Part shown: piece after piece, positions 26,793 through 42,390 of the stretch
Numbering within the stretch: the first letter of the stretch is position 1
Layout: every line of letters begins with the position of its first letter
DNA from: Streptomyces hyderabadensis
Lineage (GTDB): Bacteria > Actinomycetota > Actinomycetes > Streptomycetales > Streptomycetaceae
Assembly: GCF_020404845.1 (NCBI RefSeq)
Contig: NZ_JAIOJZ010000003.1
Span: 124,001-188,000 of the forward strand
Direction: 5' to 3'
DNA length: 64,000 bases
Notes under the pieces: generated by a model
What the model was told of the DNA's origin: nothing
Seen by the model: the letters and a program-made list of their open reading frames with translations, nothing else
Database searches by the model: none
Made by a program: the position numbers and the translations under genes

Positions 26793-28100
26793 TTACTTCT
26801 TCGACGGGGACTTGGGCCGCTGCGGGCCCTTGCGCTGTCCGGACTGGGCCTTGCTGCGGCCACCGGCGCCGGATTTCTGAGCCGGCTTCTTGGCGCCGCC
26901 AGCAGGCTTGGCCTGCTGCTTGGCGTCCTGCTTGCCGTCCGGCTTGGCGTCCTGCGGCTCGTCCGACTTGGTCAGCGACGTCTTCGACTCGGGCTCGGCG
27001 GCGGTCCTGGCCTGGCGCTGGGACTTGCTCTGCCGCTTGGGCTGCTGGCGCTTGGGCTGAGCCGTGGTGGTCACGGTGGAGCCGTCCGCGCTCTGGGCGG
27101 CCACGGCGGCGTCGCTCTTCACCACGTTGCCGTCGGCCTGAGCGGCCATGCCCGCCTTGTTCAGACCGTTGATGAACTTGCGCTCGGCCTCGTTGCGGTC
27201 CCGGCCCTTGGCGACGATGGCCTTCACGATGGCCTTCTGGCCCCGGCCGCGGGTCCTGCCGTGCTCGGTGACGCTCTTGTGCAGCCGCTCCAGGTAGGCG
27301 GCCTGCGCCTTGGAGCCCGGCGTCGGGTTGTTGCGGATGACGTACATCTGCTGGCCCATGGTCCACACGTTCGTGGTCAGCCAGTAGACGAGGACACCGA
27401 CGGGGAAGTTGACACCGAAGACGGCGAACATGACGGGGAAGACGTACATCAGCATCTTCTGCTGCTGCATGAACGGCGTCTTCACCGTGGTGTCGACGTT
27501 CTTCGTCATCAGCTGGCGCTGGGTGAAGAACTGCGAGGCCGACATCAGCACGATCATGATCGCGGTGACGACGCGGACGTCGGTCAGGGAGGCACTGAGG
27601 GCGGCGACGTCGCTCTCGCTGCTGAAGAACTTGGAGGCCAGCGGGGCCCCGAAGATGTGTGCCTTCTGCGCGCTCTCGAGCAGGTCCTGGTTGACCGCGC
27701 CGATGGTGTCGCCGGAGGCGATGCCGTTGAGCACGTGGTACAGGGCGAAGAAGAACGGGGACTGCGCCAGGATGGGAAGGCACGAGGAGAGCGGGTTGGT
27801 GCCCGTCTCCTTGTACAGCTTCATCATCTCTTCGGACTGACGCTGCTTGTCGTTCTTGTAGCGCTCCTGGATCTTCTTCATCTCCGGCTGGAGCGTCTGC
27901 ATCCCGCGCGTCGCCTTGATCTGCTTCACGAAGAGCGGGATCAGGCAGATACGGATGAGGATCACCAGGGACACGATGGACAGGCCCCAGGCCCATCCGG
28001 TGTCAGGTCCGAAGATCGCCCCGTACACCGTGTGGAACTGGACGATGACCCAGGAGACGGGCCAGGTGATAAAGCTGAAGAGGCTGGCAATCGTGTCCAC
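26793..28100 (-). CDS. yidC: YidC/Oxa1 membrane protein insertase
   Basis: 435 residues. The Gram-positive-type insertase core has about five helices ([34 protein letters not shown]) and the conserved [19 protein letters not shown] hairpin. A basic, Lys/Gln-rich C-terminal tail of about 170 residues probably contacts ribosomes. It inserts small membrane proteins with or without SecYEG. The GTG start lies three bases after the yidD stop, so translation is probably coupled. Confidence 0.95.
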   Translation of the reverse strand: MDTIASLFSFITWPVSWVIVQFHTVYGAIFGPDTGWAWGLSIVSLVILIRICLIPLFVKQIKATRGMQTLQPEMKKIQERYKNDKQRQSEEMMKLYKETGTNPLSSCLPILAQSPFFFALYHVLNGIASGDTIGAVNQDLLESAQKAHIFGAPLASKFFSSESDVAALSASLTDVRVVTAIMIVLMSASQFFTQRQLMTKNVDTTVKTPFMQQQKMLMYVFPVMFAVFGVNFPVGVLVYWLTTNVWTMGQQMYVIRNNPTPGSKAQAAYLERLHKSVTEHGRTRGRGQKAIVKAIVAKGRDRNEAERKFINGLNKAGMAAQADGNVVKSDAAVAAQSADGSTVTTTAQPKRQQPKRQSKSQRQARTAAEPESKTSLTKSDEPQDAKPDGKQDAKQQAKPAGGAKKPAQKSGAGGRSKAQSGQRKGPQRPKSPSKK

Positions 28101-28103
28101 TAA

Positions 28104-28478
28104 TCATGCTCCTTGGGCATGGGGCGAGGTCTCTGCGGCCGGGCTCGAAGTCTCGGACACGCTCGGGTGAGCGGGCCGACCTTCGGTGGCCGGTTCGGCG
28201 GCGGAGGTCCCGCCCTTGCGTGCCCGCCAGGCGGCACGCAGCATTTCGTGCCACCGCGGGCGCTTGCGCGGCGGAACATGGTCCACGCCGCCCGGCGACC
28301 ACGGATTGCACCGCAGGATGCGCCAGGCGGTGAGTGCCGTGCCCTTGACGGCTCCGTGCCGGTCGATGGCCGTGAAGCCGTAGTGGGAACACGACGGGTA
28401 GTACTTGCAGACCGGCCCCAGCAGCGGACTGATCGTCCACTGGTAGAGCTTGATCAGAGCCAGCAGCGGGTACTTCAT
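28104..28478 (-). CDS. yidD: YidD membrane protein insertion efficiency factor
   Basis: 124 residues. The family core [14 protein letters not shown] and [11 protein letters not shown] lies in the first 80 residues, with an N-terminal amphipathic segment ([18 protein letters not shown]). The last 40 are disordered. It helps YidC-dependent insertion at the inner membrane face. Its ATG overlaps the rnpA stop by four bases, and yidC follows at once. Confidence 0.94.
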   Translation of the reverse strand: MKYPLLALIKLYQWTISPLLGPVCKYYPSCSHYGFTAIDRHGAVKGTALTAWRILRCNPWSPGGVDHVPPRKRPRWHEMLRAAWRARKGGTSAAEPATEGRPAHPSVSETSSPAAETSPHAQGA

Positions 28479-28846
28479 CGCGCGCCCCCTCCCAGTAGCC
28501 GCGCCAGGGCGGCGTCCAGGTCTTGGGCCAGCTGTGCATGGTCGGCGTCACCCGCACCGGGCAGCGCTCGTACGACTACCAGGCTACCGGGGGGCAACAG
28601 GTCGATCCGGTCGCGCATCAGATGGCGAAGCCTCCGCTTCACCTTGTTGCGCACGACCGCACCGCCCACGGCTTTGCTCACGACGAAACCCGCACGTGTC
28701 CGGGGAGCGCTCTCCCCAGGCGCGTGCGGGTCCGTGGCACCGCTTCGAAGGTGGACGACGAGGGCCGGACGGCCGGCCCGGCGGCCTCGTCGTACCGCGG
28801 TCGCGAAGTCCTCGCGCCGCCTCAGCCGGTTCTCGGTGGGCAGCAC
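28475..28846 (-). CDS. rnpA: Ribonuclease P protein component
   Basis: 123 residues, basic. The start [20 protein letters not shown] and the RNR signature [13 protein letters not shown] are diagnostic. It binds the RNase P RNA (not in this window) and helps it cut the 5' leaders of pre-tRNAs. It lies 21 bases after rpmH in the conserved rpmH-rnpA-yidD-yidC-jag operon. Confidence 0.96.
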   Translation of the reverse strand: MLPTENRLRRREDFATAVRRGRRAGRPALVVHLRSGATDPHAPGESAPRTRAGFVVSKAVGGAVVRNKVKRRLRHLMRDRIDLLPPGSLVVVRALPGAGDADHAQLAQDLDAALARLLGGGAR

Positions 28847-28867
28847 GATGTCATGACCTGACCGGGA

Positions 28868-29005
28868 TCAGGCGGACAGACGGGCGCGACCCTTGCTGCG
28901 GCGGGTCGCGAGAATCGCGCGGCCGGCACGGGTACGCATACGCAGCCGGAAGCCGTGGGTCTTCGCGCGGCGACGGTTGTTCGGCTGGAAGGTGCGCTTG
29001 CTCAC
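28868..29005 (-). CDS. rpmH: Ribosomal protein bL34
   Basis: 45 residues, start [19 protein letters not shown], ending SKGRARLSA. It is the small basic protein of the large ribosomal subunit. The GTG start is preceded by GGAG at eight bases. It is the first gene of the leftward operon and divergent from dnaA, the usual bacterial origin arrangement. Confidence 0.97.
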   Translation of the reverse strand: MSKRTFQPNNRRRAKTHGFRLRMRTRAGRAILATRRSKGRARLSA

Positions 29006-29226
29006 TCGGGGGCTCCAGAAAGAATCGGGTGTTGGCGGGGTGCCGTCCTGGCTGTCACCGTGCGCCCACGAGTAGCTCGCGTTACGCCCGAGTGCACCGC
29101 TTTTCGATCACCTTGGACGTGACCTGTGCCCATCGGAGGCAGGCGGCAGCAGCCATCGACAACTCGACTTGGTTACGGTACGTGCGACTGCGCCATTCGG
29201 TCAAACCAGCGGCAGCCGGGAGACAC

Positions 29227-29235
29227 TTGTCCACA
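29227..29235 (+). promoter_or_regulatory. DnaA box in the dnaA promoter region
   Basis: Exact TTGTCCACA, 17 bases before the candidate -35 element of dnaA. A DnaA box here fits the known autoregulation of dnaA in Streptomyces. Confidence 0.8.
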
Positions 29236-29251
29236 GGCTGGGGACAACAAC

Positions 29252-29281
29252 TTGAACCCTACCCGTCGCGCTGACTACCGT
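29252..29281 (+). promoter_or_regulatory. Candidate dnaA promoter
   Basis: TTGAAC (29252-29257), 18-bp spacer, TACCGT (29276-29281), about 100 bases before the dnaA start. This is a reasonable vegetative sigma factor match for a high-GC genome. Confidence 0.55.
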
Positions 29282-29382
29282 GACTGGACTCCGATTCGTT
29301 CCCTTATCCCTGCCCCGCCCGAGTTTCACCCCGACCCGTCCCCGAATCACACCTTCGAGGGACTCATGAGAGAGCGTGCCCT

Positions 29383-31359
29383 GTGGCTGACGTACCTGCC
29401 GATCTTGCCGCAGTGTGGCCACGCGTACTGGAGCAACTTCTCGGAGAGGGCCGCGGGCAGGGCGTCGAGTCGAAGGACGAGCACTGGATCCGCCGCTGCC
29501 AGCCGCTCGCGCTGGTCGCGGACACCGCCCTGCTCGCCGTACCGAACGAATTTGCGAAGGGCGTACTGGAGGGCCGCCTCGCGCCGATCGTCAGCGAGAC
29601 CCTGAGCCGCGAGTGCGGGCGCCCGATCCGCATCGCGATCACCGTCGACGACACCGCGGGCGAACCGGCCGGCCCCGCTCCCCAGGCGGCGCCCTCCCGC
29701 CCCCAGCCCCGCTACGAGGAGCCCGAGCTGCCCGCCCCGGGACCGGGCGGCCGCGAGGAGTACCGCGACGAGTACGAGGGGTACGGCCGCAACCGCGCCG
29801 ACCAGCTCCCCACCGCCCGGCCCGCCTACCCGCAGGAGTACCAGCGCCCCGAGCCCGGCTCCTGGCCCCGCGCCACGCAGCAGGACGACTACGGCTGGCA
29901 GCAGCAGCGCCTCGGCTTCCCGGAACGGGACCCCTACGCTTCCCCGTCCCAGGAGTACGGCCAGGAGCCGCCGCCTCCGCCGTACTCGCACGAATCGCAC
30001 ACCCCGTACCAGCAGGACTACCGGCCGCAGCCCCCGGAGCGCCCCGCGTACGACAGCCAGCGCGGCGACTACGAGCAGTCCAGGAGCGACTACGACAAGC
30101 CCCGCGGCGAGTACGAGCAGTCCCGGGGCGACTACGACTCCCCGCGCGGGGACTACGACCAGCAGCGCGGCGACTACGAGCAGCGCGGCCCGCGCCGTGA
30201 GCTGCCCGAGCCCCCGGCCGGCTCCGGGCACGTCCACCGCGGCGGTCCCGTCGGCCCCGGTCCGGCCACCGGGGCGCCCGGACCGCTGGCCGCGCAGCCC
30301 GCGCCGGCGACCGGTCCAGGCGAGCCGACCGCGCGCCTGAACCCGAAGTACCTCTTCGACACCTTCGTCATCGGCGCCTCCAACCGCTTCGCCCACGCGG
30401 CGGCCGTCGCCGTCGCCGAAGCGCCCGCCAAGGCCTACAACCCCCTCTTCATCTACGGGGAGTCGGGACTCGGCAAGACCCACCTGCTGCACGCCATCGG
30501 GCACTACGCGCGCAGCCTCTACCCGGGCACGCGCGTGCGCTACGTCAGCTCGGAGGAGTTCACCAACGAGTTCATCAACTCCATCCGCGACGGCAAGGGC
30601 GACAGCTTCCGCAAGCGCTACCGCGAGATGGACATCCTGCTCGTCGACGACATCCAGTTCCTCGCGGACAAGGAGTCGACGCAGGAGGAGTTCTTCCACA
30701 CCTTCAACACCCTGCACAACGCCAACAAGCAGATCGTGCTCTCCAGCGACCGGCCGCCCAAGCAGCTGGTGACGCTGGAGGACCGGCTGCGGAACCGTTT
30801 CGAGTGGGGCCTGATCACCGACGTCCAGCCGCCGGAGCTGGAGACGCGCATCGCGATCCTGCGCAAGAAGGCGGTCCAGGAGCAGCTCAACGCCCCGCCG
30901 GAGGTACTGGAGTTCATCGCCTCGCGGATCTCGCGCAACATCCGCGAGCTGGAGGGGGCGCTGATCCGGGTGACGGCGTTCGCGTCGCTCAACCGGCAGC
31001 CGGTGGACCTGGGCCTCACCGAGATCGTCCTCAAGGACCTGATCCCCGGGGGCGAGGACTCGGCCCCCGAGATCACCTCCACGGCCATCATGGGCGCGAC
31101 CGCGGACTACTTCGGCCTCACCGTCGAGGACCTGTGCGGCACCTCGCGCGGGCGGGCGCTGGTGACGGCCCGCCAGATCGCCATGTACCTGTGCCGCGAG
31201 CTGACGGACCTCTCGCTGCCGAAGATCGGCGCGCTGTTCGGCGGGCGGGACCACACCACGGTGATGCACGCCGACCGCAAGATCCGCAATCTGATGGCCG
31301 AGCGGCGCTCGATCTACAACCAGGTGACCGAGCTGACCAACCGCATCAAGAACGGCTGA
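29383..31359 (+). CDS. dnaA: Chromosomal replication initiator DnaA
   Basis: 658 residues, much longer than E. coli DnaA (467) because of a disordered domain II (about 90-315) rich in Pro, Gln, Tyr, Arg. Domain I covers 1-90. Domain III has Walker [10 protein letters not shown] (about 359) and Walker [11 protein letters not shown]. Domain IV binds DnaA boxes ([14 protein letters not shown] region and [15 protein letters not shown], about 588-635). The GTG start fits the family N-terminus ([16 protein letters not shown]). Six heptads of R-G-D-Y type repeat within domain II. It lies directly left of oriC and is followed by a hairpin. Confidence 0.97.
30061..30186 (+). repeat. Six 21-bp heptad-coding repeats in dnaA domain II
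   Basis: Consecutive seven-residue units begin [35 protein letters not shown] and RGDYEQR. They form a Tyr-rich, charge-alternating linker; copy number may vary between strains. Confidence 0.85.
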
Positions 31360-31382
31360 CGGACGCCGGGCACCGGCCCACG

Positions 31383-31412
31383 AGGCGCCTCCGGGACTCC
31401 CCGGGGGCGCCT
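31383..31412 (+). terminator. Terminator after dnaA
   Basis: A 13-bp stem (AGGCGCC core, one wobble pair) with loop ACTC, then TTC. It keeps dnaA transcription out of oriC. Confidence 0.7.
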
Positions 31413-32282
31413 TTCGCATGGCCCGGCCCGCCCTCCGCAGGCTCGCGCGGGCTCACGGGAGGCTCGCGCGGGCTCACGGGCCCGCACAGCTGTCCTGGCC
31501 GGTGTTCGAATACCCGCCTGGTTACGGGCGTCCTCCACAGATTGGGCCACTTTTTTCCGTCCACACCTTGGGGACTGGGAAGTTGTCCCGATCCTGTCCA
31601 CAGGCCAGGCTGTTGAGGGATCATCAGGGCAGGTCAGCTCCCTGTGGATTCGTGGACGAACGATCTCCACAGGCTGTGGACGAAGAAATGATCCACAGGC
31701 TGTGCATCCAGTTGTCCACGGACAACCCACAGGCAGGACGGGGTTGTCCCCAGCGATCCCCAGCTTCTCCACATGCCTGTCCACTGTTCGGCAACGTGAC
31801 GCGCCCTGTCACCGCGTCGAGTGAAAGGCGTCACACCAAGCTGCCTGGTTGGGCTGTGGGAAACGTGGGTAAAGCTGGGGACGGCGTTGGGGAGAAGTCG
31901 CCTCTCCCTGTGCACGGTGTGTGCAGAACTTTCCGTTCTCCACAGAAGGGCCCGGTTGTCCACCGGCTCCGCCCACAGGCCCCGTGGACAAAATTTCCGG
32001 TCTGACCTGGGCAAACGAGGTTATCCACGGTATCCACAGGCCCTACTACTACTGACGACCAGAGAGAGAGCGGAATTCGTTTCGAAGCGGGTCCTGTGCA
32101 CAACTCGCCCTCTCGAGCCCGACCGCCCCTCGTCACGACTTGACCCCGAAGGGCACCTACTGTCAGTGGGGTGCGTCAGACTGGTCCCCGGTGTTCTGCC
32201 CCTCACAGCGGCGGACGACACCGGTCAGACGACGAAGGCGAAGCAGGGCGAGCAGCGCCGGCAACAGCAGGAGGCGGCAACA
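31413..32282. other. oriC: Chromosomal replication origin oriC
   Basis: Non-coding, between dnaA and dnaN. I count about 18 nonamers within two mismatches of TTGTCCACA from 31531 to 32103, for example CTGTCCACA at 31594, TTGTCCACG at 31712, TTCTCCACA at 31765 and 31936, TTGTCCACC at 31956 and, on the minus strand, TTGTCCACG at 31983. They form two groups (31531-31785 and 31936-32103) separated by a box-poor stretch, as known for Streptomyces oriC. Locally AT-rich tracts (TTTTTT at 31551, AAAATTT at 31990) are candidate unwinding sites. Confidence 0.95.
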
Positions 32283-33413
32283 GTGAAGATCCGGGTGGAA
32301 CGCGACGTACTCGCGGAGGCAGTGGCCTGGGCGGCCCGCAGCCTCCCGGCCCGTCCGCCGGCGCCGGTCCTCGCGGGCCTGCTGCTGAAGGCCGAGGAGG
32401 GGCAGCTGAGCCTGTCCAGCTTCGACTACGAGGTCTCGGCGCGGGTGTCCGTGGAGGCGGAGATCGAGGAGGAGGGCACGGTCCTCGTCTCGGGCCGGCT
32501 GCTCGCGGACATCTCCCGCGCCCTCCCCAACCGTCCGGTGGAGATTTCCACAGACGGTGTACGGGCGACGGTGGTCTGCGGCTCCTCGCGCTTCACCCTC
32601 CACACCCTGCCGGTGGAGGAGTACCCGGCGCTGCCGCAGATGCCGGAGGCGACCGGCACGGTCCCCGGCGAGGTCTTCGCCTCGGCCGTGCAGCAGGTGG
32701 CCATCGCCGCGGGCCGCGACGACACGCTGCCCGTCCTGACCGGTGTGCGCATCGAGATCGAGGGCGACTCGGTGACCCTGGCCTCCACCGACCGCTACCG
32801 CTTCGCGGTCCGCGAGTTCCTGTGGAAGCCGGAGAACCCGGAGGTCTCCGCGGTCGCCCTGGTGCCCGCCAAGACGCTCCAGGACACCGCCAAGGCGCTG
32901 ACCAGCGGTGACCAGGTGATCCTGGCGCTGTCCGGCTCGGGCGCGGGCGAGGGCCTGATCGGTTTCGAGGGCGCGGGCCGCCGGACGACCACGCGGCTGC
33001 TGGAGGGCGACCTCCCGAAGTACAAGACGCTGTTCCCGACGGAGTTCAACAGCGTCGCGGTGATCGAGACCGCCCCCTTCGTGGAGGCCGTCAAGCGCGT
33101 GGCCCTGGTCGCCGAGCGCAACACCCCGGTGCGGCTCAGCTTCGAGCAGGGCGTGCTCATCCTGGAGGCCGGCTCCAGCGACGACGCACAGGCTGTGGAA
33201 AGGGTCGACGCCCAGCTGGAGGGCGACGACATCTCGATCGCCTTCAACCCGACCTTCCTGCTGGACGGTCTGAGCGCGATCGACTCCCCGGTCGCCCAGC
33301 TCTCCTTCACGACGTCCACGAAGCCGGCCCTGCTCAGTGGCAAGCCCGCGGTGGACGCCGAGGCGGACGAGGCCTACAAGTACCTGATCATGCCGGTGCG
33401 GCTGAGCGGCTGA
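32283..33413 (+). CDS. dnaN: DNA polymerase III beta sliding clamp
   Basis: 376 residues with the three-fold clamp architecture; it opens KIRVERDVLAEAVAWAARSL and closes YKYLIMPVRLSG, the family C-terminus. The GTG at 32283 has AGGAGG nine bases upstream; the frame is open further left through oriC but that part is not protein-like. The clamp tethers polymerase and repair enzymes to DNA. It is the first gene rightwards from oriC. Confidence 0.97.
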   Translation: MKIRVERDVLAEAVAWAARSLPARPPAPVLAGLLLKAEEGQLSLSSFDYEVSARVSVEAEIEEEGTVLVSGRLLADISRALPNRPVEISTDGVRATVVCGSSRFTLHTLPVEEYPALPQMPEATGTVPGEVFASAVQQVAIAAGRDDTLPVLTGVRIEIEGDSVTLASTDRYRFAVREFLWKPENPEVSAVALVPAKTLQDTAKALTSGDQVILALSGSGAGEGLIGFEGAGRRTTTRLLEGDLPKYKTLFPTEFNSVAVIETAPFVEAVKRVALVAERNTPVRLSFEQGVLILEAGSSDDAQAVERVDAQLEGDDISIAFNPTFLLDGLSAIDSPVAQLSFTTSTKPALLSGKPAVDAEADEAYKYLIMPVRLSG

Positions 33414-33632
33414 GCCCGCAGGCCGTCGCCCGTCGGCCGGTGGCGCCGTCGGTGGCCGTCCACAGGGTGGGGAAGAACCCGCAGGTGGGGGCATACGTCT
33501 GAGCGCGTATGCCCACAGCTGTGCACGGGCGTGCGGGTTTAGGCTCGACGCGGGTACGAAAGTGCCGCGGCACCCATCCGGCGGGTTCGGAGGTGCCGCC
33601 TTGCCACCTCGCACACCTAAGGAACGCAACTG

Positions 33633-34508
33633 ATGGAGCTCGGTCTCGTCGGCCTCGGCAAGATGGGCGGCAACATGCGCGAGCGGATCCGCCGCGCGGG
33701 CCACACCGTCGTCGGATACGACCGCAATCCGGACCTCGCCGACGTCCACAGCCTGGAAGAGCTCGTGGGCAAGCTCAGCGCCCCGCGCGTGGTGTGGGTG
33801 ATGGTCCCGGCCGGCGAGGCCACCCAGGCCACCGTCGACCGGCTCGGCGAGCTGCTGGAGCCCGGCGACGTCGTGGTGGACGGCGGCAACTCCCGCTGGA
33901 CGGACGACGAGAAGCACGCCGAGGAGCTGGCGGCCAAGGGCATAGGCTTCGTCGACTGCGGCGTCTCCGGCGGCGTGTGGGGCCTGGAGAACGGCTATGC
34001 GCTGATGTACGGCGGCGACGCCGAGCACGTCGCCCGGGTGCAGCCGGTCTTCGACGCCCTCAAGCCCGAGGGCGACTTCGGCGCCGTGCACGCCGGCAGG
34101 GTCGGCGCGGGCCACTTCGCGAAGATGGTCCACAACGGCATCGAGTACGCGATGATGCAGGCCTACGCCGAGGGCTGGGAGCTGCTGGAGAAGGTCGACT
34201 CCGTGGAGAACGTCCGCGAGGTCTTCCGGTCCTGGCAGGAGGGCACGGTGATCCGTTCCTGGCTGCTCGACCTCGCGGTCAACGCGCTCGACGACGACGA
34301 GCACCTGGACGGGCTCCGGGGTTATGCACAGGACTCCGGTGAGGGACGCTGGACTGTGGAGGCGGCGATCGACAACGCGGTGCCGCTGCCCGCGATCACG
34401 GCCTCCCTCTTCGCGCGGTTCGCGTCCCGGCAGGACGACTCGCCGCAGATGAAGATGATCGCCGCGCTGCGGAACCAGTTCGGCGGCCACGCGGTCGAGA
34501 AGAAGTAA
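33633..34508 (+). CDS. gnd: 6-phosphogluconate dehydrogenase, decarboxylating (short type)
   Basis: 291 residues, the short (about 300) form rather than the 470-residue enzyme. NADP/NAD-binding [12 protein letters not shown], substrate loop [17 protein letters not shown] and catalytic region [16 protein letters not shown] (Lys and Asn present) identify it. It oxidises 6-phosphogluconate to ribulose 5-phosphate. Its place between dnaN and recF is characteristic of Streptomyces; the 219-base gap before it suggests its own promoter. AGGAACG precedes the ATG. Confidence 0.93.
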   Translation: MELGLVGLGKMGGNMRERIRRAGHTVVGYDRNPDLADVHSLEELVGKLSAPRVVWVMVPAGEATQATVDRLGELLEPGDVVVDGGNSRWTDDEKHAEELAAKGIGFVDCGVSGGVWGLENGYALMYGGDAEHVARVQPVFDALKPEGDFGAVHAGRVGAGHFAKMVHNGIEYAMMQAYAEGWELLEKVDSVENVREVFRSWQEGTVIRSWLLDLAVNALDDDEHLDGLRGYAQDSGEGRWTVEAAIDNAVPLPAITASLFARFASRQDDSPQMKMIAALRNQFGGHAVEKK

Positions 34509-34540
34509 GCACCACCAGTTGGGGAGGTCGGCGCACGACC

Positions 34541-35662
34541 ATGCACGTCACGCATCTGTCGCTGGCCGACTTCCGTTCGTACGCCCGGGTCGAGGTGCCC
34601 CTGGACCCGGGCGTCACCGCCTTCGTCGGCCCGAACGGGCAGGGCAAGACGAACCTGGTCGAGGCTGTCGGCTACCTCGCCACCCTCGGCAGCCACCGGG
34701 TCTCCTCCGACGCCCCTCTGGTGCGCATGGGCGCCGAGCGTGCCGTGATCCGCGCCCAGGTCCGGCAGGGCGAGCGGCAGCAGCTGATCGAGCTGGAGCT
34801 GAACCCGGGCAAGGCCAATCGCGCCCGCATCAACAGGTCCTCGCAGGTCAGACCGCGTGACGTCCTGGGCATCGTGCGCACCGTGCTGTTCGCGCCAGAG
34901 GACCTCGCCCTGGTCAAGGGCGACCCCGGCGAGCGGCGCCGGTTCCTGGACGAGCTGATCACCGCCCGCTCCCCGCGGATGGCCGGGGTGCGCTCCGACT
35001 ACGACCGGGTCCTCAAGCAGCGCAACACCCTGCTGAAGTCGGCCGCGCTGGCCCGCCGGCACGGCGGCCGCACGCTGGACCTGTCCACGCTCGACGTCTG
35101 GGACCAGCACCTCGCGCGCGCGGGCGCCGAGCTGCTCGCCCAGCGCCTGGACCTGATCGCGGCCGTGCAGCCGCTGGCCGACAAGGCGTACGAGCAGCTG
35201 GCCCCGGGCGGCGGCCCCCTCGCCCTGGAGTACAAGCCGTCGGCGCCCGGCGAGGCGCACACGCGCGAGGACCTGTACGAGCAGCTGATGGCGGCGCTCG
35301 CCGAGGCGCGCAAGCAGGAGATCGAGCGGGGCGTCACCCTGGTCGGCCCGCACCGGGACGACCTGCTGCTCAAGCTCGGCTCCCTGCCCGCCAAGGGGTA
35401 CGCCTCCCACGGCGAGTCGTGGTCGTACGCGCTGGCCCTGCGGCTGGCCTCGTTCGACCTGTTGCGGGCGGAGGGCAACGAGCCGGTGCTGGTGCTGGAC
35501 GACGTCTTCGCCGAGCTGGACGCGCGGCGCCGGGAGCGGCTGGCCGAGCTGGTGGCGCCCGGGGAGCAGGTGCTGGTGACGGCCGCGGTCGACGACGACG
35601 TACCGCATGTGCTGGCGGGGGCGCGGTTCACGGTGGCGGAGGGGACGGTGGAGCGCGGATGA
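34541..35662 (+). CDS. recF: DNA replication and repair protein RecF
   Basis: 373 residues. Walker [10 protein letters not shown] lies at the N-terminus, an ABC-type signature region ([19 protein letters not shown]) near 290, and Walker [14 protein letters not shown]. It loads RecA at gaps. The start has GGGGAGG upstream. The stop overlaps the dciA start (ATGA), so the two are translationally coupled. Confidence 0.96.
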   Translation: MHVTHLSLADFRSYARVEVPLDPGVTAFVGPNGQGKTNLVEAVGYLATLGSHRVSSDAPLVRMGAERAVIRAQVRQGERQQLIELELNPGKANRARINRSSQVRPRDVLGIVRTVLFAPEDLALVKGDPGERRRFLDELITARSPRMAGVRSDYDRVLKQRNTLLKSAALARRHGGRTLDLSTLDVWDQHLARAGAELLAQRLDLIAAVQPLADKAYEQLAPGGGPLALEYKPSAPGEAHTREDLYEQLMAALAEARKQEIERGVTLVGPHRDDLLLKLGSLPAKGYASHGESWSYALALRLASFDLLRAEGNEPVLVLDDVFAELDARRRERLAELVAPGEQVLVTAAVDDDVPHVLAGARFTVAEGTVERG

Positions 35663-36231
35663 GCGCCGAGGCACCGGAACCGGGACCCGGACAGTCCCCC
35701 GGCGAGCGCGGGAGCGGCGGCCGGGAGCCGTCCGGCGTCGACCTCGCGCGCGTGGCGCTCAGGGCGGCTCGGGAGGCGGCACGAGCGCGTGGGGACGCGG
35801 CCCAGCAGAAGAAGCAGGCGCGGCGCGGGGGCCTGCGCTCCGGGGCGCGGGCCGACGGCCGCGACCCCATGGCGCTGGGTTCCGCGATCAACCGGCTGAT
35901 CACCGAGCGCGGCTGGGAGACGCCGGCGGCGGTGGGCGGGGTGATGGGCCGCTGGCCGCAGATCGTCGGTGAGGACGTGGCGAAGCACTGCGTGCCGGAG
36001 CGCTACGACGAGGACGAGCGGGTGCTGGTGGTGCGCTGCGACTCGACGGCGTGGGCGACGAACCTGCGGCTGCTCGCTCCGACGCTGGTGGCCCGGCTCA
36101 ACGAGGACCTGGGGCACGGGTCGGTGCGGCTGATCAAGGTCCTCGGACCCGGTGGTCCGGCCGGTCCGGGCCGGCGGTACGGGCCGTTGCGGGCGCCCGG
36201 CAGCCAGGGCCCCGGCGACACCTACGGGTGA
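35659..36231 (+). CDS. dciA: DciA-like DUF721 protein (replicative helicase loader/operator family)
   Basis: 190 residues. A disordered charged N-terminus precedes the DUF721 core (about 70-155): [36 protein letters not shown] and [20 protein letters not shown]. DciA proteins help load replicative helicase in bacteria without DnaC or DnaI. It overlaps recF by four bases and precedes gyrB, as Rv0004 does in mycobacteria. The family call is firm; the biochemical role is by family. Confidence 0.88.
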   Translation: MSAEAPEPGPGQSPGERGSGGREPSGVDLARVALRAAREAARARGDAAQQKKQARRGGLRSGARADGRDPMALGSAINRLITERGWETPAAVGGVMGRWPQIVGEDVAKHCVPERYDEDERVLVVRCDSTAWATNLRLLAPTLVARLNEDLGHGSVRLIKVLGPGGPAGPGRRYGPLRAPGSQGPGDTYG

Positions 36232-38726
<2,495 letters not shown>

Positions 38727-38768
38727 GTCGGTCTCAGCTGACCGCACCAGGAAGGACCTTCACCAGCA

Positions 38769-41363
<2,595 letters not shown>

Positions 41364-41381
41364 CACGAGGAGAGAGTCATC

Positions 41382-42107
41382 GTGAGCGGAGCCACGGGCG
41401 CCGGATCGGCCGGTACCCCCACGGGTACGGAAACGGGCGGCGGCGGCCGTGGCTCCGCCGCGCGTGCGACGGATTCGCACACGACTCAACTGCGCAAGAT
41501 CGACGACGGAGCGACCGACTCGCACTCGGGGAGCTCGTCCACAACGCATGGATCCCAGGGGGGAACTGTGACGGACACCCGAGGCCAGCGGACTCAGCAG
41601 GCTGCCTCGCCGCTGCCGGGGGAACGGCAGCCCCAGCAGCCCGGCGGGCCCTACCACCCGCCGCAGGCCTACCAGACCCAGGGCGGCAACGCGTCCGCCG
41701 TGCGCCGCCCGCGCACCGGCGCCCGCACCACGCCCCGGGTGCGCAAGGCGCGGCTGCGCGTGTCGAAGGCCGACCCGTGGTCGGTGATGAAGGTCAGCTT
41801 CCTGCTCTCCATCGCGCTCGGCATCTGCACCATCGTCGCGTCCGCCGTGCTGTGGATGGTCATGGACGCCATGGGCGTCTTCTCGACGGTCGGCGGCACC
41901 ATCGCCGAGGCCACCGGCTCCAACGAGTCCAACGGCTTCGACCTGCAGTCCTTCCTGTCGCTGCCCAACGTGCTGCTGTTCACGACGGTCATCGCGGTGA
42001 TCGACGTCGTCCTCGCGACGGCCCTGGCCACCCTCGGCGCGTTCATCTACAACCTGTCCGCCGGCTTCGTCGGCGGGGTGGAGCTGACGCTCGCCGAGGA
42101 CGAGTGA
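41382..42107 (+). CDS. DUF3566 two-helix membrane protein
   Basis: 241 residues. About 130 disordered residues (Gly/Thr/Ser then Pro/Gln-rich) lead into RKARLRVSKADPWSVMKVSF, one helix (LLSIALGICTIVASAVLWMVM), a short external loop and a second helix (VLLFTTVIAVIDVVLATALATL), ending GGVELTLAEDE. DUF3566 proteins follow gyrA in most actinobacteria; no function is established to my knowledge. The GTG start has GAGGAGAG upstream and lies 18 bases past gyrA, so it shares that operon. Confidence 0.88.
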   Translation: MSGATGAGSAGTPTGTETGGGGRGSAARATDSHTTQLRKIDDGATDSHSGSSSTTHGSQGGTVTDTRGQRTQQAASPLPGERQPQQPGGPYHPPQAYQTQGGNASAVRRPRTGARTTPRVRKARLRVSKADPWSVMKVSFLLSIALGICTIVASAVLWMVMDAMGVFSTVGGTIAEATGSNESNGFDLQSFLSLPNVLLFTTVIAVIDVVLATALATLGAFIYNLSAGFVGGVELTLAEDE

Positions 42108-42207
42108 TCCTCGCCCCGAGGCCCCGCGACAACCGATTTTGGGACTGCCCACCTCGTGCGCTAATCTTCAGGAGTCAGCGCGCGGGACATACACCGCAGA
42201 GCGCGGC

Positions 42208-42284
42208 GGGGCTATAGCTCAGTTGGTTAGAGCGCATCCCTGATAAGGATGAGGCCACAGGTTCAAATCCTGTTAGCCCCACCA
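42208..42284 (+). tRNA. tRNA-Ile (anticodon GAT)
   Basis: Acceptor GGGGCTA pairs with TAGCCCC. D-loop AGCTCAGTTGGTTAGAGC, anticodon loop CTGATAA and T-loop GTTCAAATC are normal. CCA is encoded at the 3' end. Its place after gyrA is conserved in actinobacteria. Confidence 0.97.
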
Positions 42285-42288
42285 GCAC

Positions 42289-42322
42289 GAAGACCCTCAA
42301 CCGGTAGCGGTTGGGGGTCTTC
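42289..42322 (+). terminator. Terminator after tRNA-Ile
   Basis: A 15-bp stem (GAAGACCC, then CAACCG, one wobble) with loop GTAG, four bases past the tRNA CCA. Confidence 0.8.
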
Positions 42323-42390
42323 GGCGTTCGGGTCGTCCGTCGTGCCGCGGTCTGTGGTGTCCGCGGGTTTGTGGGGTTGGCAGCAAAAGA

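Larger units (their letters stand above)
29006..29382. other. rpmH-dnaA divergent promoter region
   Basis: This 377-base gap has no gene. It holds the promoters of the rpmH operon (not clearly resolved) and of dnaA, plus a perfect DnaA box. Confidence 0.8.

Noticed and set aside
31821..32282. N-terminal extension of dnaN through oriC
   Set aside because: The open frame is chance; it crosses the DnaA-box region, and the GTG at 32283 has a strong AGGAGG site and the conserved dnaN start.
32539..33200. TCCACA and TGTGGA motifs inside dnaN
   Set aside because: Isolated, poorly matching nonamers within coding sequence; not counted as DnaA boxes.
42208..42284. tRNA-Ile 3' end as an integration site for the variable stretch
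   Set aside because: No second copy of the tRNA 3' end and no integrase, excisionase or transfer gene was found to the right.
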